Shown: positions 1 through 8,652 of the stretch, in pieces | How the letters are laid out: every line of letters begins with the position of its first letter | Numbering within the stretch: position 1 is the stretch's first letter | NCBI RefSeq assembly: GCF_030068455.1 | Contig: NZ_JAQOSQ010000002.1 | Coordinates: forward strand, 398,117-462,116 | Length of the DNA stretch: 64,000 nt | Reading direction: 5' to 3' | Origin: Roseofilum casamattae BLCC-M143 | GTDB taxonomy: Bacteria; Cyanobacteriota; Cyanobacteriia; Cyanobacteriales; Desertifilaceae | Translations under genes and position numbers: made by a program | Notes under the pieces: model-generated | Databases searched by the model: none | Told to the model about the DNA's origin: nothing | Seen by the model: the letters and a program-made list of their open reading frames with translations, nothing else

Positions 1-1556
1 ATAGCTTCCTCATATCTTTCTAAGTTACTCAAAGCATTACCGCGATTGTGCCAGGCAATCGAGAAATCTGGTTGCAGCTCTATTGCTCGTTCATAACTGA
101 AAATAGCTTCCTCATATTTTCCTAAGTTACTCAAAGCATTACCGCGATTGTTCCAGGCAGGTAAATAATCTGGTTGTAGTTCTATAGCTCGGTAGAAACT
201 ATAGAGAGCTTCCTTATACCTTCCTAATTCATGCAAAGTATAACCGCAATTGTTCCAGGCGGTGAAGTCATCGGGTTGCAGTTCTAGAGCTTTATTGAAA
301 CTGTAGATAGCTTCCTCATACCTTCCTAAGTAACCCAAAGTATTACCGCGATTGTACCAAGCAGTTGAGTCATCTGGTTGCAATTCTATAGCTCGGTCGA
401 AACTGTAGATAGCTTCCTCATACTTTCCTAAGTCACTCAAAGCATTACCGCGATTGTTCCAGGCTATTGAGTCATCTGGTTGCAATTCTATAGCTCGGTC
501 GAAACTGTAGATAGCTTGCTTGTATTGTCCAACCTCAAGTAATGTATTACCATAGTGTCCCCAGGTAGTAGAGCTGTATGGTTGCAGCTCTATAGCATGT
601 TTATAACTGTAGATAGCTTCTTCATATCTTCCCAGCTTATCCAAAGCCATCCCACGATTTCTCCAGGCACGAGAGTAACCAGGTCGAAATTTAATTGCTT
701 TATCAAAACTAAAAATAGCTTCTTCATAACGCTCTAAAAGAGACAAATTAATCCCACGATTTTTCCATGCCCTAGAGTAATGTGGTTGTAATTCTATAGC
801 TTTGTCGTACCAGGAGAGGGCAATGAGGTAATCTCCTCCACTGGCAAACAATCGTCCTTGTTCAATTAATAAATCTACTTTTTCGATTACGGAAAGGTTG
901 GGTTGCCCTATAATCTCGTGTAACTGAGCAATTCTTTTAAAGCGCTCCACAGCAGAAAGCTGACAATATTCATTGTATCTCCCCCTCTCTATCATTGTTT
1001 GCTTGTCATAGGCTGAATCAGGTACTACAAACAACAACCCCACTCGCCAATCATAGAAATCGGGAGCGCGCAGCATAAAGTAGCGCACGGCAAATAAACG
1101 CATCACAAAAACAATGGCACAAGGAAGCGCTTCCCATAGATTTTCCCGTGTCTGATTCAAATGATTGAGAATTGGAGGCACATCTTGGAGGCTGTAGTTC
1201 CACGCCCGAGCATCATCCCAACCTAACGAGCGTTTCACATCTTCGTAAGCAAACAATGCCTGCTCAATTCCCCGCACGACTAGTACAGTGCAGTTCTCTT
1301 GTTCGTACTTTGCCTTGGCTTCTGAGTATAGGGTTGTCGATTCCCGGTTTAATTCTAGGATGGCAACCTTATCCTTCCTAAAACTATGTTGCAATCGCTC
1401 AATGGTTTCCTTTTGTCGCGCTGGACTACATTGCACGAAGAACCAACCCGCTCCTTTGTTGCGGCGAATGCCTCGGATTAACCGCTGCCAAACTTGTTCT
1501 GCGGTTTCCGGCTCTAGTTCTTCTTCTTCCCAATCCAGAAATGCTTCAGCTTTCAT
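1..1556 (-). CDS. TPR-repeat protein, partial (3' end outside window)
   Basis: The frame is open to the left edge, so about 518 N-terminal residues are visible. Residues 1 to about 235 form a globular region without a Walker A motif, although a strand like CTVLVVRGIEQ sits where a Walker B could be. From there to the edge run at least eight 34-residue tetratricopeptide repeats (102-bp DNA period) with cores such as AWNNRGNAL and YEEAIYSFDRAIELQP. The ATG lies inside the end of the upstream NTPase gene (11-bp overlap), which fixes the start and implies translational coupling. TPR arrays bind other proteins; the partner here is probably the upstream NTPase. The exact function is unknown. The near-identical DNA of the repeats suggests recent expansion. 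Confidence 0.8.
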   Translation of the reverse strand, partial: MKAEAFLDWEEEELEPETAEQVWQRLIRGIRRNKGAGWFFVQCSPARQKETIERLQHSFRKDKVAILELNRESTTLYSEAKAKYEQENCTVLVVRGIEQALFAYEDVKRSLGWDDARAWNYSLQDVPPILNHLNQTRENLWEALPCAIVFVMRLFAVRYFMLRAPDFYDWRVGLLFVVPDSAYDKQTMIERGRYNEYCQLSAVERFKRIAQLHEIIGQPNLSVIEKVDLLIEQGRLFASGGDYLIALSWYDKAIELQPHYSRAWKNRGINLSLLERYEEAIFSFDKAIKFRPGYSRAWRNRGMALDKLGRYEEAIYSYKHAIELQPYSSTTWGHYGNTLLEVGQYKQAIYSFDRAIELQPDDSIAWNNRGNALSDLGKYEEAIYSFDRAIELQPDDSTAWYNRGNTLGYLGRYEEAIYSFNKALELQPDDFTAWNNCGYTLHELGRYKEALYSFYRAIELQPDYLPAWNNRGNALSNLGKYEEAIFSYERAIELQPDFSIAWHNRGNALSNLERYEEA

Positions 1557-2910
1557 TATCCTGACTTTGGAATTCTTCCCAACGCTGCTTAAATAACTTA
1601 GAGCCACGAATTAACGGATGTACATCTTGCCAGAGAGTCTGCTCTTCGTCGTCATCAAAATAGCAATACTCCAAAATGCAACGCCGATAAAGTAAATCGC
1701 GATAGTCTTTATTTTTGCGTCGGTATTTGTTTTCGTGTACATCCAACAATAAGGGCCAATCGGACTCTAGCAGCGCTTCCATATACCCCTGTCGATATTG
1801 AGAAATGGTTCGTTTTACTGTTTTTTGTGTAATGGGTAACTCTGTGCTTTGGTTAATTGCGTCCTGGGCAATACGGAGCAAGTCTCGTAAATGTCCCCCA
1901 GAGCTAAAACACAATAAATTCACAGTATTCTCTTCATCAAAAATCTGGGGGACTAACTCCAGTTCCTTGCTGACAGAAGCAACCCGCCTCTCCAACGCTA
2001 TCCGCAACTTGGCTATTCCAGGCTGGTAAACATCATCATTTTCCAACTGTACCATCACCATTGGTAAAACTTGGGTTGTCCCGTAAATATCTTGTAATTC
2101 GCTTGATGCTGTCGAGTAGAGTAAAGAAATCGGTGCAGTATAGATAATGTGGCAATTTAGCCCGCGCATAATTTCCGAGCGACTGATATAAATATCCTCT
2201 AGATTGGTACGCGCGTCTTCCTTCTCTCGAATAGGTACAATCCGGTCGAGATTATCGACAATAATTACAACTTTGTTCGCATTATCCTCACTTTGTCTCG
2301 CAGCTTTGGCACTATTAATAAAATGATTCAGCGCCTGCACTAAAGATTCCGTATTTTGTTCTACCAGTTTCCGGATCTCCCGGCGCTTACTCGGTTCTGC
2401 ACGAATAGATGCGGTTATTTTCACGAATTGGGATAAGGCGGCAGTAACATTAAGTTGCTGTAAGGAAACTTCTGTTAACGCCAAATCTTGCAGTTCTTGC
2501 CACCGGTTTTTGAGCCAATCCTGAATTGCTGAGGAATCTGCTTCGCCTTGCAATTTCTCCAAGAGTTGCCGCGTACAAGAAATAAGAATATCTTGATATT
2601 GGGTATCCTGAAAGCTTAAATCTCCCGCATCATCCGTCGCTGCGGCAAAGTAGACCACCACACAGCCTTTCTCTTCCAAATATTCCGCCAACCGCAATAA
2701 TTCCGTTGACTTTCCCCCACCGCGATGGCCGGAATAGAGCTGATAAGTGTTGGTGTCAGATTTAACAATATAGCTTCCTAACTGACTAATAATATCTCGA
2801 TCGCCGCGCACTGACTGACAATCGACATAGCGCGAGTCCCCCGGTTTCAGTGGCGTATCCGGACGGAATGAGTTAAATAAATCTGTGAGCAGCTCTTCGT
2901 CAGTAGGCAT
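1546..2910 (-). CDS. P-loop NTPase (AAA/STAND-like), coupled to TPR gene
   Basis: A 454-residue protein with a clear Walker A (GHRGGGKST, residues 61-69) and a Walker B (VVIIVDNLDR, about 213-222), the latter in the style of AAA/STAND ATPases. A probable sensor strand (CHIIYTAP) follows, and the C-terminal part is helical (SSGGHLRDLLRIAQDAI), like the lid and winged-helix region of such ATPases. No transmembrane segment is seen. Its stop codon overlaps the start of a TPR protein, so the two probably work as an ATPase plus repeat-sensor pair, an arrangement that recalls a STAND protein split into two genes. Substrate and trigger are unknown. A role in signalling or defence is inference only. 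Confidence 0.75.
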   Translation of the reverse strand: MPTDEELLTDLFNSFRPDTPLKPGDSRYVDCQSVRGDRDIISQLGSYIVKSDTNTYQLYSGHRGGGKSTELLRLAEYLEEKGCVVVYFAAATDDAGDLSFQDTQYQDILISCTRQLLEKLQGEADSSAIQDWLKNRWQELQDLALTEVSLQQLNVTAALSQFVKITASIRAEPSKRREIRKLVEQNTESLVQALNHFINSAKAARQSEDNANKVVIIVDNLDRIVPIREKEDARTNLEDIYISRSEIMRGLNCHIIYTAPISLLYSTASSELQDIYGTTQVLPMVMVQLENDDVYQPGIAKLRIALERRVASVSKELELVPQIFDEENTVNLLCFSSGGHLRDLLRIAQDAINQSTELPITQKTVKRTISQYRQGYMEALLESDWPLLLDVHENKYRRKNKDYRDLLYRRCILEYCYFDDDEEQTLWQDVHPLIRGSKLFKQRWEEFQSQDNES

Positions 2911-3081
2911 CTCAGGACTGGCTTATGCTTGGGATAGGCGATATTCCCAAATTCTATCCCAAAGATTCTCGCCCAGTGGAATGTAACGTTTTATGTCAGG
3001 ATCGAACCGGTTTCGATTCTGAAGAGATGACCTCAGCCATAATCTCTCTTAAAGATAACCCAAGCTGACGATCGCTCGCCT

Positions 3082-3459
3082 ATGACTCAACCTCCCTTAC
3101 CCGAACCCAACCTCGACCCTCAACCCATTACCAGCGAACAGTATTTCGCCTATACTCCAGAAAAACTAGAATTATCGAAAGGCTTTTACGAATATGGCGG
3201 TCAAGACTTCACCGGATTTTATTTAGCGATTTTAACTAATATGGGCTTGCGAGAAGCGATACGTCAAGTTCCTCTTTCCCTTTGGGTAAAAGCAATTCAG
3301 GAGTTGGCAGCAGGAAATCCGAAGCTGAGTTTTGAGAATGAAACAACTGAAGCCATGTTGACCAGCTTTCATCGAGGCATCGATCGCTTGGCAAATGTTG
3401 CAAGCTATCTGGAGGAATCTGAAGAATATCTCGAAGACCTCAAACAATCTCTTGACTAA
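3082..3459 (+). CDS. Conserved hypothetical protein (YTPEKLEL type)
   Basis: A 125-residue soluble acidic protein. The segment TSEQYFAYTPEKLEL followed by LTNMGLREAIRQVPLSLW resembles a small protein family common in cyanobacteria for which I know no function. The C-terminus is helical and rich in Glu/Leu. It is divergent from the NTPase gene and convergent with ccmO; only 31 bp, including a palindrome, separate it from ccmO. The position next to the carboxysome cluster is probably incidental. Confidence 0.6.
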   Translation: MTQPPLPEPNLDPQPITSEQYFAYTPEKLELSKGFYEYGGQDFTGFYLAILTNMGLREAIRQVPLSLWVKAIQELAAGNPKLSFENETTEAMLTSFHRGIDRLANVASYLEESEEYLEDLKQSLD

Positions 3460-3471
3460 CCTCAGGTTCTC

Positions 3472-3486
3472 AGAAACCCGGTTTCT
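3472..3486. repeat. AGAAACCCGGTTTCT palindrome, possible terminator
   Basis: A perfect 15-bp palindrome (odd centre) in the short gap between the convergent hypothetical gene and ccmO. The same unit or one-base variants occur at 10505-10517, 10551-10565, 45968-45982, 45996-46010 and 46043-46057, always between genes. Here it could end both transcripts. Confidence 0.65.
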
Positions 3487-3490
3487 TGCC

Positions 3491-4231
3491 TTATTTGTCG
3501 TCAAGTTGCAGCGGTATTTTCTCCAGTTGCGGTAACTCTAGAGGTTCTGCCTCCAACTCTTCCTGTTGCAGGTTCACCGGAAGTTGCAGCGGTTGCGGTT
3601 GCTCTTCTAACAGGCAACTGGCAACGGGTAGAATCTGCTCGAGATCGTCTTGCGGACGGGGAATAATATAAATCGCGTTCAACTCGCCAATCCGTTGCGC
3701 TTCGTGCATCCCCGATTCGATCGCAACAGCCACATCAGCGACATTTCCGCGAATAATTGCCGTACACAGTCCGGAACCGATCGTCTCAAAGGACATTAAC
3801 TCCACATTCGCCGATTTCAGCATGGCATCAGCCGCCCCCACCATGGGCGGAAACCCAATGGTCTCTAACAGTCCGACGGCTTGACGGCTATAGGATTGAC
3901 TGCCACTTTGGGGAGCCAAATCCATATACTCTGGATTAATCGGAAAAATGGCTTCCAGATTATCCAGAGGCCGGGGAATCACGCTCGTTCCCACAAACTG
4001 ATCGGGGCCGAAATCGCGAGCACTCTGTCCGCCATAGTCTACCGCCAGGCGAATATCGGCAATCCGTCCTCTGGCGATCGCCGTACAGTATCCGTTGCCA
4101 ATTTTCTCGATTCCGACTAAGAACACTTCCGCTGCCTTCACCATTGCGTCTGCTACAGCGATCGCAACTGGGAAGCTACGAGTGGAAACCAAACCTAATG
4201 CACTGCCGTTGAGACGATTAAGTCTACTCAT
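3491..4231 (-). CDS. ccmO: Carboxysome shell protein CcmO (tandem BMC)
   Basis: A 246-residue protein with two bacterial-microcompartment (BMC) domains in tandem. The first (about residues 9-95) contains [16 protein letters not shown] and GNGYCTAIARGRIADI; the second (about 117-200) contains VGAADAMLKSANVELM and SGLCTAIIRGNVADV. Each ends with the family's IPRP element. Double-BMC proteins such as CcmO form pseudohexameric trimers in the beta-carboxysome shell and are needed for shell assembly. An acidic, Gln/Leu/Pro-rich tail of about 45 residues follows. It is the last gene of the ccm cluster, 88 bp after ccmN. That gap is longer than the others and could hold its own promoter (TATACT near 4290 on the minus strand, weak evidence). 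Confidence 0.95.
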   Translation of the reverse strand: MSRLNRLNGSALGLVSTRSFPVAIAVADAMVKAAEVFLVGIEKIGNGYCTAIARGRIADIRLAVDYGGQSARDFGPDQFVGTSVIPRPLDNLEAIFPINPEYMDLAPQSGSQSYSRQAVGLLETIGFPPMVGAADAMLKSANVELMSFETIGSGLCTAIIRGNVADVAVAIESGMHEAQRIGELNAIYIIPRPQDDLEQILPVASCLLEEQPQPLQLPVNLQQEELEAEPLELPQLEKIPLQLDDK

Positions 4232-4319
4232 TCGCTTAATGTTAAGAGGGATTCGCTCGGGATTATCGCCTTTCCTCTATTCTTAGTATAAAGGCGATCG
4301 CCAAAAACAACTGTATCCA

Positions 4320-5165
4320 TCACTCCTCATCTTTGGAAACGGGGGTATCTTGGACTTGGGAATCAAACTGCTGGCGATGGGGAAATAACTTCGCCATCAA
4401 GCGTTCCAGGTGCTGGTGTCCGGAAACAGAATGATTATTCGTTGGTGCGGGTTCGGTGGCGCGAGCATTATTGGATTCTGGAGTCTCTGCATCAGTTGCA
4501 GAATCTTCCTCGGGAGGATTAACTCTAGCGGGATTGGCAATGAGATTGCGAGCGACTGCCGAGTGGATTGAAGACTGAGTCGCTGACGGGAGAGATTCAA
4601 CGGCAGTTTCTTCGGGAGCGGTTGGCGAGGAAACTTCAGAAGGCACGGATTCTTCTTCCGGAGTGGGCGAAGAAACTTCCGATACTGTCGGTTGACCTAC
4701 CACCGTTGCCGAGGGAACGGACTTCTTTTCCGGAGTGGGTGAAGAAACTTCCGATACCACCGGTTGGCTATCCGAAGTTGCTGAGGGAGCAGACTTCACC
4801 GGCTCTTCTCGAGGGTCAACCAAATTGCCTAATAGGGAGCCGGGTGCGATCGCCTGTTCGGAGCTGACAGAAGGATTGAGAACCGTTGAGACAGAACCCA
4901 CACAGGCTCTAGCGCCCACAGTCCCCGTACCCACGAGCAGTACTCCCGCGCCTAAAACTGCCCCTTCACTCACTTCCAAAGTTCCGCCATCAGCATGAAG
5001 CACAACTCCCATGCCAATGCAAACTCCCGCCCCAATTACAATACGACTTTGAGGATTAGCAATTAATAACACGCCAGGAGCGATCGCCGCACTAGGGTCA
5101 ATGCTCACATCCCCATCAATACACGATCGCTGGTTATGAAGAGGTTGTAGAGGCATTAGAGCCAT
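4320..5165 (-). CDS. ccmN: Carboxysome assembly protein CcmN
   Basis: CcmN links CcmM-Rubisco cargo to the shell. The N-terminal half is a left-handed beta-helix of hexapeptide repeats (IDPSAAIAPGVLLI, GAGVCIGMGVVLHA, GAVLGAGVLLVGTG) that binds CcmM. A long Pro/Ser/Glu/Thr linker follows. The C-terminal amphipathic encapsulation peptide (HQHLERLMAKLFPHRQ) is the piece known to bind the CcmK shell. I chose the ATG at 5165 (MALMPLQPL) because homologues start with a similar LPPLQPL segment and a GAGG lies upstream; ATGs at 5198 and 5183 are possible. The linker contains a near-tandem repeat of SATxxxQPxVSEVSSPTPE, longer than I would expect for the family. Confidence 0.9.
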   Translation of the reverse strand: MALMPLQPLHNQRSCIDGDVSIDPSAAIAPGVLLIANPQSRIVIGAGVCIGMGVVLHADGGTLEVSEGAVLGAGVLLVGTGTVGARACVGSVSTVLNPSVSSEQAIAPGSLLGNLVDPREEPVKSAPSATSDSQPVVSEVSSPTPEKKSVPSATVVGQPTVSEVSSPTPEEESVPSEVSSPTAPEETAVESLPSATQSSIHSAVARNLIANPARVNPPEEDSATDAETPESNNARATEPAPTNNHSVSGHQHLERLMAKLFPHRQQFDSQVQDTPVSKDEE

Positions 5166-5321
5166 AGTTATATCGAGCCTCATTGGTGCGAAATACATCG
5201 GGTGCGATCGAACTGCCAATGCAGTCAATCAATAGTTAATCGATTCGGAGAAGAAGAGCGAGTCTCATCACGAAATCTGCTCTTCTCCCGTCGATCTTGG
5301 GTTCGGTACATCAACCGCGAA

Positions 5322-6953
5322 CTACGGACGTTGAATGACCGATTCTGCCATCCGACGTTTCGCTTTCGGGTCGATACCTAACATGCGCACGTATTCGCCG
5401 CTATGCTCGGCTAAACAGGCTTCTAATGCCGCCAGAACTTCCGATTCTCGGCTGGATTGAATCGGAGAGCAACTCTGCCAGGAACCAACTTTGTACCGGC
5501 GCTTGTCGGCATGTTCGGTACCGATTTTGTATCCTTGAGCCAGCAGAGCGCGGACTTGCTCGACCGCTTCGGCGCTCAATTTACCGGAAACCATGCCACC
5601 ATTGCTACTGGCAGCAGCGCGTCCGGGAGCCATTGAGGTGCTAGAGAAGCTGGTTCCAGTGTTGGGACTCTCAGCCACTCGTCCCTCCGGCCGTTGAATC
5701 ACTTCTTCCGCAATCCGGCGTTTGGCGAGAGTATCTACGGCAATCAGGCGCACGTACTCTCCCTCAAATTGCTGCAGGTTGGCTTCAATACCATCAACCA
5801 CTGCTCCAGCCGTCGTGCCGTTAATCGGAGTTCCTCCCAGCCAAGAACTGGTACGGAAGCGCCGCTTGTCAGCATGTTCGGTGGTGATGCGGTAGCCTTG
5901 GTTCAGCCAAGCTTGCACCTTACTTTTCAAGTCGGAGCCAACGCTAACACTGGCAGCCGAGCCATTGGTTGATGCATAAGATGTCGTCGGGGTGCTAGCA
6001 CTCGAGGACGTAGTTTGGTCTCCAGGACGCTGGATAATGGTTTCTACGACTCGGCGTTTCGCTCGGGTATCGATGCCAATTAAGCGAACGTATTCCCCAG
6101 CATGGGCAGATAAGCACGACTCGAGAGCCGACAGAACGGCTCCCACATTGCTTGACTCAATGGTGGGACAGCTTTTCCAAGAGCCAGTGCGGAAACGACG
6201 CTGGTCGGCATATTCAGCTCCGATACGATATCCTTGAGCCAAGAGTTGCCTAACTTGTCCGACGGTTTCTGAATTAATAGTTGTCATATTACTTGGTTCT
6301 TTTACATCACTCGATCCATTCGATTGACCCGATCCATTGCTCATCGGGGCAATACACTCAATATCGGCAGCACATCGATAGCCGGCTCTGAGGGCTTCAT
6401 TGACCCCAACTACATGACGAGCAAAGGCAACATCGCTCTCTTGCACGTCGGGCAGGCGATCGGCTTGCTGCTGATTGGTAATAATCGATCCGGAAGGAAC
6501 GTATTTCCCTGGCGGAATTTCCACATCTTGGATTAAGGTATGCATCATGACAATGCAACCTTTGCCAATTCGGGCATTAAAGACCGTAGAGCGAAATCCA
6601 ATAAAACAATCATCTCCCACATAAGCCGGCCCGTGAATCAGAGCCATGTGAGTGATTGATGCATTATTACCAATCCATACTGAGTACTCTTTCCCATCGT
6701 CTCCGATCGCCCGGCCTTCTTCGAGACCGTGAATGACCACCCCATCTTGCACGTTGGTGCGATCGCCAATATGGAACGGAAACCCTTCATCCGCTCGGAT
6801 AGAAGTTCCCGGCGCGATCAATACATTGGCACCAATGCTCACGTCTCCAATGATGTTAGAGAAGGAATGCACGAATGCAGTGGTATCCACTTGCGGTTCG
6901 GCTAAGTTTTGCGACCAAGGGGTGGGGGGAGCGGGGCGGCTGCGCACGACCAT
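5322..6953 (-). CDS. ccmM: Carboxysome organiser CcmM (gamma-CA + three SSUL)
   Basis: A 543-residue scaffold of the beta-carboxysome. Residues 1 to about 205 form a gamma-carbonic anhydrase beta-helix that keeps the zinc ligands H75, H102 and H107 and the pair C194/C200 whose disulfide activates the enzyme in characterised homologues. Three Rubisco-small-subunit-like (SSUL) modules follow, starting near residues 225, 345 and 460, each with [16 protein letters not shown] and GEYVRL/GEYVRM motifs and joined by Ser/Thr-rich linkers. SSUL modules condense Rubisco. Modules 1 and 3 have a Cys pair (SWKSC...LESC, SWQSC...LEAC); module 2 has none. The start is supported by GGAG upstream. An internal ATG at 6287 could give the short CcmM form. 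Confidence 0.96.
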   Translation of the reverse strand: MVVRSRPAPPTPWSQNLAEPQVDTTAFVHSFSNIIGDVSIGANVLIAPGTSIRADEGFPFHIGDRTNVQDGVVIHGLEEGRAIGDDGKEYSVWIGNNASITHMALIHGPAYVGDDCFIGFRSTVFNARIGKGCIVMMHTLIQDVEIPPGKYVPSGSIITNQQQADRLPDVQESDVAFARHVVGVNEALRAGYRCAADIECIAPMSNGSGQSNGSSDVKEPSNMTTINSETVGQVRQLLAQGYRIGAEYADQRRFRTGSWKSCPTIESSNVGAVLSALESCLSAHAGEYVRLIGIDTRAKRRVVETIIQRPGDQTTSSSASTPTTSYASTNGSAASVSVGSDLKSKVQAWLNQGYRITTEHADKRRFRTSSWLGGTPINGTTAGAVVDGIEANLQQFEGEYVRLIAVDTLAKRRIAEEVIQRPEGRVAESPNTGTSFSSTSMAPGRAAASSNGGMVSGKLSAEAVEQVRALLAQGYKIGTEHADKRRYKVGSWQSCSPIQSSRESEVLAALEACLAEHSGEYVRMLGIDPKAKRRMAESVIQRP

Positions 6954-7068
6954 AAGGGTTTTCTCCTATAGCTAGAGTATTAGTCAGTACTAGTCTCTCC
7001 TGTCATGAGATTAAGGGATTTGGTTTTCGGACTCTAGCTGACAGGAAAGACCGTTGAAAACTAAAGTA

Positions 7069-7371
7069 TCAATAGTTATCTTTTTTGCTATAGAGCCGCG
7101 AGTTGCCGACCGTGACGGTATCGATAATTCCGACCACGATCGCATCTAGAGGACGATTTTGACTTCCTTCAATTTGGCGAGCCGCACTGCCGCGACTCAC
7201 TAGCACCCATTCATCGACCCCAGCTCCCACTGTGGGGTCTGCGGCGACCTCGTATTCGGGAAGGGGATTTCCTTCTGCATCCATTAATTGCAACAGGAGG
7301 AATTTAGATCCTCGAAGACTCGGGTCTTTTTGGGTGCTCACGACCGTACCGCAAACTTTGGCAATTTGCAT
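7069..7371 (-). CDS. ccmL: Carboxysome vertex protein CcmL
   Basis: A 100-residue protein of the EutN/CcmL family (bacterial microcompartment vertex protein). It begins with MQIAKVCGTVVST and contains the LLLQLMDAEGNPL, AADPTVGAGVDEWVLV and GSAAR segments typical of the family. Pentamers of CcmL cap the icosahedral vertices of the shell. It lies between ccmK1 (27 bp upstream) and ccmM, in the usual order. Confidence 0.96.
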   Translation of the reverse strand: MQIAKVCGTVVSTQKDPSLRGSKFLLLQLMDAEGNPLPEYEVAADPTVGAGVDEWVLVSRGSAARQIEGSQNRPLDAIVVGIIDTVTVGNSRLYSKKDNY

Positions 7372-7398
7372 TAATCCAATTGCTCCATCAAGCCAAAA

Positions 7399-7737
7399 CT
7401 AGCGGCCGGCGGTACGAATGGCATTAGTACTTTCAGCAAATTGCTGTACGTCTTCGGTATAGCGAATCGGCAGAACGAATTCTAAGTTTTCATGAGGACG
7501 GGCAATGATGTGGGTGGACAGAACCAGTCCGCCATTGACCCGCTTAATGTTATCGACACCAGCGGCAACAGACGCTTGAACTTCCGATACGTCGCCACGA
7601 ACGATAACGGTCACCCGACCGCTACCAATTTTTTCATATCCAACCAAGGTAACGCGAGCGGCTTTCACCATGGCGTCAGCCGCTTCGACGACCGCAGGAA
7701 ACCCTTCGGTTTCGATCATTCCAACTGCAATTGACAT
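7399..7737 (-). CDS. ccmK1: Carboxysome shell hexamer protein CcmK1
   Basis: A 112-residue single-BMC-domain shell protein ([57 protein letters not shown]). Hexamers tile the shell facets, and the KIGSGR loop lines the central pore. It is very similar to the preceding CcmK2 but has a C-terminal extension ([13 protein letters not shown]), which by comparison with other cyanobacteria marks it as CcmK1. Pairwise similarity also extends to the DNA, so the two genes arose by duplication. Confidence 0.93.
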   Translation of the reverse strand: MSIAVGMIETEGFPAVVEAADAMVKAARVTLVGYEKIGSGRVTVIVRGDVSEVQASVAAGVDNIKRVNGGLVLSTHIIARPHENLEFVLPIRYTEDVQQFAESTNAIRTAGR

Positions 7738-7845
7738 TGAAAATACTCCTAAGATTTGAGAGGGAAGGCATCAAGGCGATCTTGAGCGAGTACTCTTCAG
7801 CTCAAGTCACCTCACCAACTGGGTTCTAAATTGCCCTACGGCATT

Positions 7846-8157
7846 TTAATAACTGCGGAATTGTTCGACTTCTTCGGTATAGCGGATCGGAAGAACGTAC
7901 TCTAAGTTTTCGTGGGGACGAGCAATGATGTGGGTCGAGAGAACTTCTCCGCCATCAACTCGCTTCGCGGATTCGATCCCAGCAGCAACTGAAGCTTGGA
8001 CTTCCGATACGTCGCCACGAACGATAACGGTGACCCGACCGCTACCAATTTTTTCATATCCAACCAGGGTAACGCGGGCAGCTTTCACCATGGAATCAGC
8101 GGCTTCGACGACCGCAGGAAAGCCTTTGGTTTCTACCATTCCAACTGCAATTGGCAT
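7846..8157 (-). CDS. ccmK2: Carboxysome shell hexamer protein CcmK2
   Basis: A 103-residue single BMC domain ([53 protein letters not shown]), the major facet protein of the carboxysome shell. It is the first gene of the cluster and is preceded by a good ribosome site (GGAG, 7 bp before ATG). The 108-bp gap to ccmK1 and the shared promoter region with ndhF suggest that transcription starts upstream of here. Confidence 0.95.
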   Translation of the reverse strand: MPIAVGMVETKGFPAVVEAADSMVKAARVTLVGYEKIGSGRVTVIVRGDVSEVQASVAAGIESAKRVDGGEVLSTHIIARPHENLEYVLPIRYTEEVEQFRSY

Positions 8158-8652
8158 TTGTAATCTCCGTACGTTATGAAAGAGCGAAAGAGGATTGCTA
8201 GGACACCCAAACTTCCTAGCTTTGCAAATCTTGAGTTTTGCTTCTGTCCTTTAGGATATGGGAAGCTTGACTCTCCTGGCAATAGAATTATTTATAATAA
8301 CCCTTGATTTGATTAATTAATTTTTGTGATATATTAACACAAATTAATTTTTTATTAAAAAAATTAATATACGATCCGGATAGCAGGGTTCCTGGAGCTG
8401 AGGTGAGTATATCTACTAGCTCTCTCGCGAAGAGAGCGGTTAATCCTCGAGTAAGGGATCGATAGGGATCGCAATTTGAACTGAGAGAAGAGCTGGCGAT
8501 CCCCACTAGAGCAAAGACGGCCGGCGATGGGAAGTTTTTTGCCATCCCTTGAGAACTAGCTGAGGCGATCGCCGGCAATCTGTGATTGATTACTGCCTAT
8601 CCATTCTCGATTAAAATACACGGTGGATTAAAAAAAACTCACTTAAAAACTT
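8158..8652. promoter_or_regulatory. Divergent control region between ccmK2 and ndhF
   Basis: A 495-bp non-coding stretch separating the divergent ccm operon and ndhF. The middle (8285-8375) is extremely AT-rich and holds an inverted repeat. A minus-strand open frame at 8288-8578 crosses it, but its product looks random. It must contain at least the ccm promoter and probably the ndhF promoter. In other cyanobacteria LysR-type regulators (CcmR/NdhR, CmpR) control such genes; that link is inferred here. Confidence 0.6.
8315..8349. promoter_or_regulatory. AT-rich inverted repeat, candidate operator
   Basis: Left arm AATTAATTTTTGTG (8315-8328) pairs with right arm CACAAATTAATT (8338-8349), with two extra T in the left arm. 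It lies about 160 bp upstream of ccmK2 in the shared control region. It could be a binding site for a dimeric regulator. It does not match a published site exactly, so which factor binds is unknown. Confidence 0.35.

Noticed and set aside
1..830. Regular 102-bp repeats that could suggest a CRISPR array
   Set aside because: The repeats translate as 34-residue TPR units in one open frame and lack the short repeat-unique spacer pattern. No cas genes are seen.
1288..1596. Plus-strand frame of 102 codons opposite the TPR gene
   Set aside because: It is antisense to the coupled NTPase/TPR pair with Ser-rich, random-looking sequence.
8288..8578. Open frame of 96 codons between ccmK2 and ndhF
   Set aside because: It crosses the AT-rich control region, has no ribosome site or recognisable domain, and its composition changes sharply along its length.
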